This document shows, piece after piece, positions 1 through 9,970 of a DNA stretch of 64,000 nt. The notes beneath the pieces were generated by a model. It saw only the letters and a list, made by a program, of their open reading frames with translations, had not been told where the DNA came from and ran no database searches. Source of the stretch: Terrimicrobiaceae bacterium (GTDB taxonomy: Bacteria > Verrucomicrobiota > Verrucomicrobiia > Chthoniobacterales > Terrimicrobiaceae); the NCBI GenBank assembly GCA_018402345.1, contig JAGYIV010000010.1:248001-312000 (forward strand), written 5' to 3'. Within the stretch, counting starts at the first letter, position 1. Every line of letters starts with the position of its first letter. Made by a program: the position numbers and the translations under genes.

Positions 1-2011
1 AATTCTCGACCTCCACCGCGACCTCATCACCCTGCAGGACGACACCGGCGCCCAAGCCCTTGCTGCAGCCCTCCTCGCTGGAATCGTCCCTCCCGAGGAA
101 CGAGCCTCGTGGCGCGACTCCCTCCGCAAGCATCCCAAATCCACACCCGCGTTGCTCCTCGCCGCCGATTCCGCCGAAGCCGCCTCAGACCCCGCCGCGA
201 TTCCGCTTCTGGCCGCCCAAGTCTCCTCCCGTCTCGAAAAATCCCCCGACGACCAACGCCGCGCCGGCTTCCTCTGGCTCACCCGCCATGGCCAACCCGA
301 ACGCGCTCTCCGCCTCCTCACCCTCGACGAGGCCCTCGCCGACCCCGATTCCTTCACCGCCTGGATCGAAGCCCTCGCCTCCACCAGCCAGACGGAAAAA
401 ATCCCCGAAACCCTCGACCTCCCCGCAAACCCTCTTCCCGCCTACCGCTCCGCGCTCTACCGCGCCCGCGCCCTGCAACTTCTCGGCCGCGCCGACGACT
501 CCGCCCAAGCCTACCAAGCCGCCCTCTCCGCCAGCTCCAGCAACTCCACCGAGACCCTCCGCGTCCTCACCTTCCTCCACGATGCCGGTGAAACCGCCCT
601 CTTCGAAACTGAACTCCAAAACTCCTCGCCACCCCCGACACCGCACGTCCAGTCCTCGACACCCTTCTACCCATCGTCGCCAAGCGCCGCGACATCGAGA
701 CCCTGCGCCACTTTCACACCCTCGCCCTCGCCGCGCCGGGCGTGCTTAACAAAACCCAAATCCAAAACCAAATTGACTACTGCGATCTCGTCCTCGGCCG
801 CCCCGTCGACACCCAAGCCATCGCCCAACTCGCACGCCGCAATCCCGACAACCTCCCCTTCCGCACCACCCACGCCCTCGCCCTCTTCCGCGCCGGGGAA
901 AACGCCCAAGCCCTTTCCGAACTCTCCACCCCACGCGATCCCGCCGAAAACCCCACCCTCCTCGCCCGCCTCGCCACCATTCAAGCCCTCGCCCACACAG
1001 CCCTCGCCGATCCCGTCGAAGCCGCCAAAACCCTCGCCCTCCTCGACCCCGCCCTTCTCACGCAGCAAGAAGCCGCTCTAATCCGCTCCACCCGCGCCAC
1101 ACCAGAAGCCACCGCCAGCCTCGTCCGCCGCACAAAAACCACCGCCGCCGAAAACCGCCTCCTCACCGCCGCCCTGCTTGCTCGCGAGAAAAATTTCGAC
1201 GCCGCCCTCGCCCTCGTGTCACTCGACGAGGTCATCGCCAAGCCTGAGACATTCATCCCCTGGCTCGACGCCTGCGCCGCCACCGGCCGCTGGAACGACA
1301 CCCTCGCCGCCCTCTCCAGACCCGACAATCCGCTCCCCTCCCACACCAGCGCCCTCCTCACCGGTATTGCCAAAAAAAACCTCGGCCAGCCCTTGGAAGC
1401 CCGCGCCGCCTTCGACTCCGCCCTCGCCGCCTCCGCCGACGACCCTGCGAAATTCACCTCCACCCTCGCCGCCCTCTTCCAAGCCCGCGAAACCGAACTT
1501 TTCGAAAAAAACCTCGCCACCCTCGAAGGGCGCCCCGACCTCGCCCGCGCCGCCATTAAGACCCTCCTCCCAGCCATCCAAGCCCAGCGCGACTCCGCGC
1601 TCACCCTGCGCTTCTACAAACTCACCGCCGTCGCTCTGCCCGACCTCTTCCAGCAGGCCGCCACCCAAAACGACCTCGCCTACCTCCGCCTCCTCCTCAA
1701 CCAGCCCCCCCCGCTCGAACCCCTCAAACAACGCGCCGCCGCCGAACCCTCGAACCTCTCCGCCCTCGCCACTCTCGCCCTCGCCCATCTCCAGAAAAGC
1801 GACCCCCGCCGCCCTCGCCGTCTTCCGGGAATTCCGCCCCGAGTCTGATTTCCAAGCCCTCCCGCCACGCATCAAAGCCATTTACGCCGCCACCCTCGCC
1901 GCCAACGGCCAAAAAGCCCCCGCCACACGCATCGCCGCCTCCATCCCCGCCGACAGCCTTTCGCTCCAAGAAGAAGCCTTCCTCCAGACCCACTTGGAGG
2001 AATTCAAATGA
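1..2011 (+). pseudogene. Exosortase-associated TPR-like protein, 5'-truncated and twice frameshifted
   Basis: The gene is open from the window edge, so its start lies outside. Translation begins in the frame of base 2, shifts near 621 (an AAAA run, one A too few) and shifts back near 1804 (a CCCCC run, one C too many); corrected, it runs to the TGA at 2009-2011. The product consists of degenerate TPR-like helical repeats. The segment around NQIDYCDLVLGRPVDTQA matches NDMDYLSLVLGRPVNTEA in the TPR protein at 48989-50767, and GAQALAAALLAGIVPPEE matches GAEALASGLTRGVVPPAE, so the two are paralogs. That paralog sits beside an exosortase, and this copy sits beside a PEP-CTERM gene, which suggests a role in exosortase-dependent export. 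Whether the shifts are sequencing errors or decay is open. Confidence 0.75.
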
Positions 2012-2084
2012 ACCGGCAACCATTTGCGCATTGCAGCCCCTTGCTTTTGTGGTTTGCTCCGCTCGCGCGCCCATCAACTTTCTT

Positions 2085-2895
2085 ATGACATTCAAAAACG
2101 CCTCGTCCCTGTTTCTCTCGGCCGCCCTCCTCGCCACCGCCCTCTTGCCGCATGCCGCCACATGCGTTTTCAATCGTCACCTGGGGCAGCGCCCACAATA
2201 TCAGCGGAGACTCCGATGTCAGCACCCTCGGTTCACTCCTCTACGCCTACAACGCCGGAGGCTCTGGAGTCACAGCCACCACGGTGAACGGAGTCACCTT
2301 CAGCCCCTATGTTTTTCCGTATAATGGAAGCACCACCACCACCACCGGCAATGTCACCTTCGCCGAGTCTCCAGACATTCTCTTATTCTCAGACAACCTC
2401 GGCTCCATTTCGGCGCCCTTCTCGAATCTCAGCTCCAACTACCAATCCCTCCTCTCCAGCGGTGGATCGGCAGGGGCTGTAAACACCATCACTGCCTCGC
2501 TGGGCGGCCTTACGGCAGGCCGCGACTACCTCTTCCAGTGGTGGACCAACGACTCCACCAATAGCCCTTATCTGCCTGCAGCACCCAGTCAAGCGCAGCC
2601 AACTGGCCCACTCCTACAACGGTCACACTCGACGCCAATACCAGCAACAGCTCCGGCGGCACCGGCCAGTATGTCATTGGCACATTCAATGCATCAGGCA
2701 CCTCACTGGATATCTTCTTGGATGGAATCGGCGGCTTCCCCTTGATCAATGCCTTCCAAGTGCGCGATCTCACAAGCTCCCCGGTCCCTGAACCCGGCCA
2801 AGTCGCCGCCTCGCTCCTGCTGCTCGCCGGCATCGGAGGTATATCTGGCTCAAGCGCCGGAAGCGGCGAAGGCCGCCGCTGCTTCAGTCACCTGA
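2085..2895 (+). pseudogene. PEP-CTERM sorting-domain protein, interrupted by several frameshifts
   Basis: ATG 2085 begins a good signal peptide (MTFKNASSLFLSAALLATAL) in one frame. The mature part (FSIVTWGSAHNISGDSD and onward) is one frame over from about 2160. A further shift near 2600 restores the C-terminal half, which ends in SSPVPEPGQVAASLLLLAGI, a VPEP motif followed by a membrane segment. The basic tail (YIWLKRRK) appears only after another one-base shift near 2845, and a last shift near 2865 is needed to reach the TGA at 2893. PEP-CTERM proteins are cut and processed by exosortase, here encoded at 47021-48967. The mature region is Ser/Thr/Gly-rich and beta-like, as is usual for these secreted proteins. 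At least four shifts in 800 bases point to a decayed gene or poor local sequence. Confidence 0.72.
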
Positions 2896-2912
2896 TTCTA
2901 GAACGAACTTAA

Positions 2913-3500
2913 AAACCAGTGCCAGCTTCGCTTCGAAAGTGGGCGCTGACCCGCCTTTCGTGCGACAAGAGTCACCCCTTCGTTCCCAAGGGGCAGATCG
3001 CCGATATGCCCCAAGATTCAGGCGCGAACGCGCCGTCCTTTCCTTTTCAAACTTCAGGTTTCAGGTCTCAACCCTCCTCTTTTCTTCATCTTCTCCTCCG
3101 TGCCTTGGTGCCTCCGTGAGAGCATTATCGGTTCCCCACTCAAAAAAACTGCTCCCCCCGTGGATGTCCTACCAGCCAGTTCAGGATTTCCCCCTCAAAG
3201 ATCAGCAAATTCATCCAAAACCTCGCCGCCACCCTCCGCCAAATCCTCCCACACAACCGCTCGCCACATGTGTTCTCGCTCCAAACCGAGTTTTCTTTCC
3301 TATCAAGTGAAGACTGCAAAGCCGTAAATTAGGGAGCCTTGGCACATGAATTTGCTCATTATCTCAGCCGATTCAAAAAGACGAGGGCTTGCGGCGACTG
3401 AAAATTTTAAGGATTACTGTGAAATTGATCCGGAGCAGTAGAGAGGTCGAGTTGGTCTACCAGATGCACCATTTCACGGCTTCATTCTTAACTGTGCCTC
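2913..3500. other. Gene-poor stretch between the PEP-CTERM gene and hsdR
   Basis: I see no convincing gene. It contains a CTCCGTG motif repeated within CTCCGTGCCTTGGTGCCTCC near 3099-3118. A short open stretch from about 3180 ends at a TAG near 3330 and could be the tail of a lost gene (readable segment KFIQNLAATLRQILPHNRS). The AT-richer region at 3330-3500 probably holds the promoter of hsdR, but no clear -35/-10 pair could be defended. Confidence 0.4.
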
Positions 3501-5885
3501 ATGAATAAAAAATCCCTTAGCGAGCGTGACATCTGCACCAAGTTCATTACGCCGAACTTGGTAGCAGCAGGTTGGGATCTCGAAACACAGATTCGGGAAG
3601 AAGTGAGCTTCACCGATGGCCGCATCTATGTTCGCGGAAAAATCCACGCGCGCGGCGCAAGGAAGCGTGTGGATCATATCCTCTATTACAAGCCCAACAT
3701 TCCTTTGGCCATTATCGAGGCCAAGGACAACAACCATACCGTCGGTGCGGGGATGCAGCAGGCCCTCGACTACGCGAAGCCTCTCGATGTTCCATTCGTT
3801 TTCAGCAGCAACGGGGATGGATTTCTTTTCCACGACAAGACGGTGAGTTCCGGTCCCGTGGAGACGGAAATCCCGCTACACGCCTTCCCGTCTCCCGAGC
3901 AGCTTTGGCGGAAATATAAAGCCTTCAAAGGCATCTCCGAACAGGCAGAGCCAATCGTCGCTCAGGATTATTTTTCCGACGGGTCCGCTCGCGCACCCCG
4001 TTACTACCAGCAAATCGCGATCAATCGCACCGTCGAAGCCATCGCCCGCAACGAGGGAAACAACCGGCACCTCCTTGTCATGGCCACAGGCACGGGCAAG
4101 ACCTACACCGCTTTCCAGATCATCTACCGCCTTTGGAAGAGTGGGCTGAAAAAACGAATCCTCTTTCTGGCCGATCGCACCTCGCTCATCGACCAGACCG
4201 CCCGTGGCGACTTCCGCCATTTCAAGGAGGCCATGACGATCATCCGGCACAAAAAGGTCGATCCCTCCTACAACATCTACCTCTCGCTTTACCAAGGCCT
4301 CTCGGATGGAAATTGGGAAGACGCCTACAAACAATTTTCACCGGATTTTTTCGATCTGGTGATTGTGGACGAGTGCCACCGAGGCAGCGCCCGCGAGGAC
4401 AGCCGCTGGCGCGAGATTCTGGAGTATTTCCATTCCGCGACGCATCTCGGCCTCACCGCCACACCGAAGGAAACCAAACAAATTTCCAGCACCGAGTATT
4501 TTGGCGAACCGCTCTACACCTACTCGCTCAAGCAGGGCATCGAGGATGGATTTCTTGCGCCCTACAAAGTGGTGAAGGTCACGCTCGACATTGATGTCGA
4601 GGGCTGGCGGCCACCCGCCGGTTTCACAGACAAGGAAGGCCATCTCGTCGAGGACCGTATCTACAACCGCACGGATTTCGATAAACACCTCGTCGTCGAA
4701 GAGCGCCGGCGCCTTGTGGCAAATAAGATCACCGAGTTCCTCAAAGGCAGCGACCGGTTTTCCAAAACCATTGTCTTCTGTGTGGACATCGAGCACGCCG
4801 AAGCCATGCGGCGCGAGCTGGCGAATGCCAACGCCGACCTCGTGGCCGCGAACTCGAAATATGTAATGCAAATCACCGGCGACAACGAGGAAGGCAAGCG
4901 CCACCTCGACAGCTTCATCAATCCCTCCGAGCTATATCCCGTCATTGCCACGACCTCGAAGCTCATGACGACCGGCGTGGATGCCCAGACCTGCAAGCTC
5001 ATCGTCCTCGACTCGAACATCGGCTCCATGACCGAGTTCAAGCAGATCATCGGCCGCGGCACTCGCATCAACGAGGATTTCGGGAAGCACTATTTCACCA
5101 TCATGGACTTTCGGAATGTCTCCGCGCTTTTCGCCGACAAGGAATTTGACGGCGACCCCGTGCGCGTGAAAGAGGCTTCGCAGTCCGATGATATCTCGGA
5201 CGCCGAGGAAGAAGCCGACACTGAACCCGTGATCGACGAATCCACCGGTGAGGAAGTTCTCTTCCCGGAGCCGGAAAAGCCAGACATCACGCTGTCCGAC
5301 GACATCACTCCCTATCGAGCCACGCGCAAGGTGATCGTGAATGGAGTCGAAGTCGTCATCCTCAAGGAGCGCGTCCAATACCTCGGCGACGACGGCCGCA
5401 TCATCACCGAGAGCCTGCTCGACTACACGCGCAGGAACATTCTCAAAAACCACGCCTCGCTCGATGATTTCCTGAACCGCTGGTCCCATGCCGATCGCAA
5501 GCGCGCCATCATCGAGGAACTCGAAAGCGCCGGTGTTCTCTTCGCCGCGTTGCAGGAAGAAGTCGGCTCCGCCTTCGACCCCTTCGATCTCATCTGCCAT
5601 GTCGCCTACGACAAGCGCCCGCTCACGCGCAAGGAACGCGCCGAGGCCGTGAAGAAACGCGATGTCTTCGGTCGCCACGAAGGGCTCGCACGGAAGGTTC
5701 TTGAGAGCCTTCTCGAAAAGTATGCCGATGACGGAGGCCTCGATTTCGAGCAACCGGAAATCATCCGCCTCGACCCGCTCAACAAGCTCGGTTCCCCGGT
5801 CGAAATCATTCGGGCCTTTGGCGGGAAGACCGGATACGACGAAGCGATTCACACGCTGGCCTCCGAAATCTACAAAGTCGCCTGA
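3501..5885 (+). CDS. hsdR: Type I restriction endonuclease subunit R
   Basis: HsdR is the motor and nuclease subunit of a type I restriction-modification complex: it translocates unmethylated DNA using ATP and cleaves it. The 794-residue protein resembles the EcoEI-type R family. The N-terminal ~150 residues contain the nuclease core (VDHILYYKPN then LAIIEAKDN, a PD-ExK pattern). Walker A is ATGTGKT near residue 198, motif II is DECHRGS near residue 290, and the GRGTRINEDF helicase motif VI lies near residue 510. The C-terminal third fits the EcoEI R domain. The gene is intact, unlike the hsdM and hsdS genes downstream. ATG 3501 fits the family start. It is followed after 4 bases by a DUF3800 gene. 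Confidence 0.95.
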   Translation: MNKKSLSERDICTKFITPNLVAAGWDLETQIREEVSFTDGRIYVRGKIHARGARKRVDHILYYKPNIPLAIIEAKDNNHTVGAGMQQALDYAKPLDVPFVFSSNGDGFLFHDKTVSSGPVETEIPLHAFPSPEQLWRKYKAFKGISEQAEPIVAQDYFSDGSARAPRYYQQIAINRTVEAIARNEGNNRHLLVMATGTGKTYTAFQIIYRLWKSGLKKRILFLADRTSLIDQTARGDFRHFKEAMTIIRHKKVDPSYNIYLSLYQGLSDGNWEDAYKQFSPDFFDLVIVDECHRGSAREDSRWREILEYFHSATHLGLTATPKETKQISSTEYFGEPLYTYSLKQGIEDGFLAPYKVVKVTLDIDVEGWRPPAGFTDKEGHLVEDRIYNRTDFDKHLVVEERRRLVANKITEFLKGSDRFSKTIVFCVDIEHAEAMRRELANANADLVAANSKYVMQITGDNEEGKRHLDSFINPSELYPVIATTSKLMTTGVDAQTCKLIVLDSNIGSMTEFKQIIGRGTRINEDFGKHYFTIMDFRNVSALFADKEFDGDPVRVKEASQSDDISDAEEEADTEPVIDESTGEEVLFPEPEKPDITLSDDITPYRATRKVIVNGVEVVILKERVQYLGDDGRIITESLLDYTRRNILKNHASLDDFLNRWSHADRKRAIIEELESAGVLFAALQEEVGSAFDPFDLICHVAYDKRPLTRKERAEAVKKRDVFGRHEGLARKVLESLLEKYADDGGLDFEQPEIIRLDPLNKLGSPVEIIRAFGGKTGYDEAIHTLASEIYKVA

Positions 5886-5889
5886 TCCG

Positions 5890-6654
5890 ATGCATCTGAT
5901 CTATCTCGACGAATCCGGCAACACCGGCAACAACCTGGCCGATCCGCAGCAACCGGTCTTCGTGCTCGGGGGATTGATTGTTCCCGAGCATACTTGGCAA
6001 GCGGTGGAGCTCGATCTGGAGCGTGCCTTGGAGCGCCACCTTCCTTCCGCCAGCCCCAAAGATTTCGAAATGCACGCCGGAGACTTGCGGCAGGGCACCG
6101 GTTGTTTCAAAGGCATCCCGGTCAAAACGCGTGTCGCGCTCCGCGACGATTGGCTTGGCATCGCAGCCTCCCATGACCTCCGTTTCATTTACCGCGCCAT
6201 CACAAAAAACCGCTACGAGCGCTGGATGCGAAGCGCGTTTGGAACCAACATCCGCGTCAACCCCCATCTCGCCGCGTTCCCTTTGGTGGCCCAAGTCGCC
6301 AACAGCTTCCTCAAATCCCACTCCCCCGAAGCCCTCGGCATTTTCATCTCCGACGACAACCGGGAAGTCGTTAGCGACATCGAACGCTTCCTGAAACTTC
6401 TCCGCGCCACTCCTGGCACGCTCCGCCTCGACCGGATCATCGAGAAAGGATTCTTTATCGACTCCCGCAAGAGCCTGCTTCTCCAACTCGCCGATCTCTG
6501 CACCCTCCATGCCAGAAAGCTGGAGGAGCGCAAACTCGGGCTCGATCCCAAAAAAATTGACGACACTGGCATCGAACTTCTCCAAAAACTCCTCCATCGC
6601 GGCGAGGAGGCATTCCCAGATGTGATCCAATGGCTCCAACAGGTCCAGAAATGA
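5890..6654 (+). CDS. DUF3800 domain protein inside the type I RM locus
   Basis: The 254-residue protein begins MHLIYLDESGNTGNN, the signature start of DUF3800, a family with a predicted RNase H-like fold and acidic residues (D6, E7, then D-D in SDDNREVV). The function of the family is not established; members often occur in phage, mobile and defence loci. The start at ATG 5890 lies 4 bases after the hsdR stop, so the two are probably co-transcribed. A gap of about 175 bases follows before hsdM. Its place between hsdR and hsdM suggests an accessory to the RM system, but no activity can be read from the sequence. Confidence 0.85.
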   Translation: MHLIYLDESGNTGNNLADPQQPVFVLGGLIVPEHTWQAVELDLERALERHLPSASPKDFEMHAGDLRQGTGCFKGIPVKTRVALRDDWLGIAASHDLRFIYRAITKNRYERWMRSAFGTNIRVNPHLAAFPLVAQVANSFLKSHSPEALGIFISDDNREVVSDIERFLKLLRATPGTLRLDRIIEKGFFIDSRKSLLLQLADLCTLHARKLEERKLGLDPKKIDDTGIELLQKLLHRGEEAFPDVIQWLQQVQK

Positions 6655-6830
6655 AAGGAGCGGCGAGGAGCCCCGGTGGGACTCGGGTCGCCTATGGGGC
6701 GGCCACGCTCGTCGCTGGGTGAAAACTATCCCGCCCAAACCTCATTTCAACACTCTTTTTTCTGAAGCCATACAAAAACGCCAAATCCAACCCTTCATCA
6801 TTTCTCCTCCCGCCTTCATCTTTACCAACA

Positions 6831-8266
6831 ATGCCCAACATCTCCTCCATCATCAAAAATGTCCGCAACATCATGCGGCAGGATCGCGGCGTCTCGGGCG
6901 ATGCCCAGCGACTGGAGCAACTCGGCTGGCTCCTCTTCCTGAAAATTCTCGACGACAAAGACCAGGAACTCGAACTCATCCGCGACCGCTACCAGTCCGT
7001 CATCCCGGAGAAGTTCCAGTGGCGGCACTGGGCTGCTGACGCCGAAGGTATCACCGGCGAGGAACTCATCCTCTTCATCGACCATCCCACCGACGGACTC
7101 TTCGCCACGCTCAAGAACCTCAAAGCTCCCCACGCCCCGCAGCGCGCCGCCCTCGTGAAGGAAGTCTTCGACGGCTCGAATAACTACATGAAATCCGGCT
7201 ACGAGCTGCGCAAGGTCATCAACCAGCTCAACGGTTTCGACTTCAACAACAGCGACGACCGCCATGTCTTCGGCACCGTCTATGAGTCCATCCTCGTCGA
7301 GTTGCGCGATGCGGGAAACAAGGGCGAATACTACACGCCCCGCGCCATCACCCAGCTCATGACGCAGATGTCTGCGCCCCGGCTCGGCGAAAAGGTGCTC
7401 GACCCCGCCGCAGGCACCGGCGGCTTCCTCAGCGCCGCCATCGATTACATCCGCGAAAAGGAAGTCCGCACCCTCGACGACGAGGCCATCCTGCAAAAAT
7501 CCATCACCGGCTGGGAGCTGAAGCCCGTCTCCTATGTCCTCGGCCTTACCAATCTCATCCTCCACGGGCTCGATGTGCCAGACTGGCATTACCTCGACAG
7601 CCTCAAGACCGAATACAACACCATCGGCCCGAAGCAGCAGGTGGAGTGCATCCTCGCCAACCCGCCCTTCGGCGCCAGCATCGCCGACGGCGTGGAGACG
7701 AACTTCCCGCAGTCGTTCCGCTGCCGGGAATCCGCCGACCTCTTTGTCATCCTCATGATCCAGTTGCTGAAGCCCGGTGGCCGCTGCGCCATCGTCCTGC
7801 CGGATGGCTGCATCACCGGCGACGGCTACAAGGAGCGCATCCGCGAAAAACTCCTTACCGACTGCAACCTCCACACCATCATCCGCCTCCCGCAGTCCAC
7901 CTTCTTCCCCGCCACCGTCTCCACCAATCTGCTCTTCTTTCAAAAAGGCACGCCCACGAAGGAAATCTGGTATTGGGAACACCGCCTGCCCGAGGGTCAA
8001 AAGAGCTACTCAAGACGAAGGCCATCCAGTTCGACGAATTCGCCCCGCTCATCGAGTGGTGGGACAAACGCGAGGAAAGCGACGTCGCGTGGAAGGTGAA
8101 GGTCGAGGATTTGAAGCGCGGCTTCGACCTCGATGTGAAGAATCCCACGTCCACCATCGAGGAGCGCGAGATGAGCGCGGAATTGTCAACGCGCGTTCGA
8201 AAGTTCGCTCGGCAACGCGCGGGTAAATGCCGGCAACCAGGAACAATGCATCATGGCGGCAAATGA
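6831..8266 (+). pseudogene. hsdM: Type I DNA methyltransferase subunit M, frameshifted and with a replaced C-terminus
   Basis: HsdM is the adenine-N6 methyltransferase of type I RM systems. The N-terminal helical domain (IKNVRNIMRQDRGVSGDAQR) leads to the SAM-binding motif DPAAGTGGFL near residue 193 and the catalytic NPPF motif near residue 280. A one-base loss near 8013 (TACTCAAGACG where TCAAAGACG is expected) moves the reading frame. The correct continuation KTKAIQFDEFAPLIEWWDKR lies in the next frame and runs to the TGA at 8264. From about 8180 (after EEREMSAEL) the sequence no longer resembles HsdM. Without the frameshift the catalytic core would be complete. This is either a draft error or an inactivated methylase. 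Confidence 0.85.
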
Positions 8267-8760
8267 GAGCACTCCGCGGACCTCACCCGAAGAAAACCCC
8301 GGTTCGGCCTGACGGCCCGGAGATACACGAGTACACGCAGGTCACGACAACTCGCGTCGCTGACTGCGCAGCTGCACGTCGAGATTACGGGCCAACCGAA
8401 CGGCTCAACAGATAGTCGTCGAACCCGGCGCGTCGTGTTCATTCTGGTCACACCGCATTGATGAAGCGGTACTGCGGGTTCCAACGAAGAGCTGAGCGGC
8501 GCTCATCACCTGAGCAGACTGACTCGCCTCGACTATCAACGACAGACGAGTCAGCCTGCGAGTTCTTCAACGTACTACATCGCAGTCAGCGAGCTTTCAG
8601 AAGTTGCTCAAGGCCAGCCCGCGAGCAAGTACAACGGCACTACGCGCACCGGAAAGCACGTGATCTTCCTGAAGCTTTCTCGTTCGACCGACACTGTCGG
8701 CCAGCACCGACCTCGTCAGCGAATACGAAGGTCCGCACAAAGCAGCTGCACTCGGAACCC
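8267..8760. other. Unassigned segment replacing the hsdM end and hsdS beginning
   Basis: About 0.5 kb with base composition and reading-frame structure unlike the flanking genes: runs of mixed codons and no C-ending bias. The hsdM-like sequence ends near 8180 and the hsdS-like sequence begins near 8767. In one forward frame a stretch reads plausibly as protein (for example YYIAVSELSEVAQGQPASKY at about 8573-8632) but is preceded by tandem TGA codons at 8459-8464. I recognise no family, mobile element or RNA here. It may be a foreign insertion, a recombination scar or a misassembly. Confidence 0.4.
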
Positions 8761-9600
8761 AGCGCTGAAATCGCCCACCAGCAATCCCTCCTCGCCAAGC
8801 TCAAGCAAGCCATCCTGCAGGAGGCGATTCAGGGCAAGCTGACCGCCGACTGGCGCGCCGCCCACCCGGACGTCGAACCCGCGAGCCAGCTCCTCCACCA
8901 CATTCAAGCCGAAAAAGCCCGCCTCATCGCCACCAAAAAACTCCGCCCCGAAAAGCCCCTGCCCAAAATCACCCCCGCCGAAATCCCCTTCGAGATTCCG
9001 CAGGGCTGGGAGTGGTGTCGCTACGGTGGCCTTTGCGAATATGTGACCAGCGGTTCCCGTGGCTGGCAGCAGTTTTACTCTGATAGTGGTGCGCTTTTCA
9101 TCCGTGCCCAGAATATCAAAACCGATAAGCTGCTCCTTGATGACAAAGCGTTCGTAGATCTTCCGAAAAAAGCCGAAGGAACGCGAGCAAGAGTCCTGCG
9201 AAACGACATCCTCATCACGATCACCGGCGGCAATCTGGCAAAAACGGCGGTGGTCGAAGACGATTTTGAAGAGGCTTATGTCAGCCAACACATCGCGCTG
9301 ACGCGCCTTGTTGATACCGGTCTAGCAACTTGGATTCACATGGCACTGATCACCGACAAAGGTCCTCGAGGAACGTTGCTAGGCTACTCGCGAGGCGACA
9401 AGCCCGGACTCAATCTTCCGAACATCCGTAGTGTCCCCATCCCCCTCCCACCCCTCGCCGAGCAAGCCGAGATCGTGGAGCGGGTGGAGGCGCTGATGAC
9501 GACCTGCCGGGCGCTGGAAGCGGAGATCGAGCACGCCCGCACCCACGCCGCCCACCTCCTCCAAGCCGTCCTCAAAGAAGCCTTCGCCCCCGCCTCTTGA
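8461..9600 (+). CDS. hsdS: Type I restriction specificity subunit S, apparently with only one target-recognition domain
   Basis: HsdS determines the DNA sequence bound by the RM complex and normally has two target-recognition domains (TRDs) joined by conserved helices. Here the conserved linker (QQSLLAKLKQAILQEAIQGK, from about 8780) is followed by a single TRD (WEWCRYGGLCEYV, FIRAQNIKTDK, RNDILITITGG) and the closing helix LLQAVLKEAFAPAS. The first ~100 in-frame residues from ATG 8461 resemble nothing in HsdS and come from the unassigned segment, so the true start is uncertain. A half-size subunit can in principle work as a dimer, but the loss of the N-terminal domain next to a damaged hsdM makes inactivation more likely. 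Confidence 0.75.
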   Translation: MKRYCGFQRRAERRSSPEQTDSPRLSTTDESACEFFNVLHRSQRAFRSCSRPAREQVQRHYAHRKARDLPEAFSFDRHCRPAPTSSANTKVRTKQLHSEPSAEIAHQQSLLAKLKQAILQEAIQGKLTADWRAAHPDVEPASQLLHHIQAEKARLIATKKLRPEKPLPKITPAEIPFEIPQGWEWCRYGGLCEYVTSGSRGWQQFYSDSGALFIRAQNIKTDKLLLDDKAFVDLPKKAEGTRARVLRNDILITITGGNLAKTAVVEDDFEEAYVSQHIALTRLVDTGLATWIHMALITDKGPRGTLLGYSRGDKPGLNLPNIRSVPIPLPPLAEQAEIVERVEALMTTCRALEAEIEHARTHAAHLLQAVLKEAFAPAS

Positions 9601-9620
9601 AATCCACTGCGCCCTGAACC

Positions 9621-9779
9621 ATGCCCATCAAACACGCCATCTGGAAAGTCGCCGCCCAGCCTACACCGCTGGCCACCGCCACCTTGCTCAACGAACAGCA
9701 GTTGGAGGACATGATCGTCGCCGCGCCGCAAATCCTCTCCAGCGAGTGGATGCTGATCGGGCGGCAGGGTGTGCTATAG
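9621..9779 (+). pseudogene. Truncated N-terminus of a probable DUF91/DUF4268-like nuclease-type protein
   Basis: ATG 9621 opens a 52-residue reading (MPIKHAIWKV, then LLNEQQLEDMIVAAPQILS) that ends at a TAG as soon as the inverted-repeat element at 9777 begins. The sequence resembles the N-terminus of proteins that accompany restriction systems and continue into an endonuclease-like fold. I place it from memory of that pattern, so the family name is tentative. The element junction near 9765-9777 appears to have cut off the rest of the gene, which is not seen downstream of the element. Confidence 0.55.
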
Positions 9780-9919
9780 GGGTCAGGAATTAATTATTGA
9801 CATAATTTCCATGTCAGTTTGCGGCGGGGCTTCCAAACATCCCCGAATTCTAACTTCAAATTCCCTTGGATTCTCCCGAGCGCTTGGACTGGAAGTCAAT
9901 AATCAATTCCTGACCCCTA
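9777..9919. mobile_element. 143-bp element with 25-bp terminal inverted repeats (MITE/REP-like)
   Basis: The left end (TAGGGGTCAGGAATTAATTA at 9777-9796, extending to 9801) and the reverse complement of the right end (9895-9919) match at 24 of 25 positions. The interior is non-coding, and the element interrupts the gene starting at 9621. Its AT-rich ends contrast with the GC-rich surroundings. This is the architecture of a non-autonomous transposable element mobilised in trans, perhaps by an IS200/RAYT-type or DDE transposase elsewhere. No target-site duplication could be confirmed. Confidence 0.75.
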
Positions 9920-9970
9920 AAACTCCACTCTGCTGGGGCGCAGGCGGTGGTCGTCTTTGCGAAGCCATCC

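Noticed and set aside
185-646. Long opposite-strand reading frames across the GC-rich genes (for example 185-646, 981-1604, 18198-19580, 41557-44208)
   Set aside because: They mirror the codon bias of the true genes on the other strand and show no family motifs, ribosome sites or sensible composition.
8461-8760. The first ~100 codons of the hsdS reading as a real N-terminal domain
   Set aside because: They show no HsdS or target-recognition-domain pattern, and their codon use differs from the rest.
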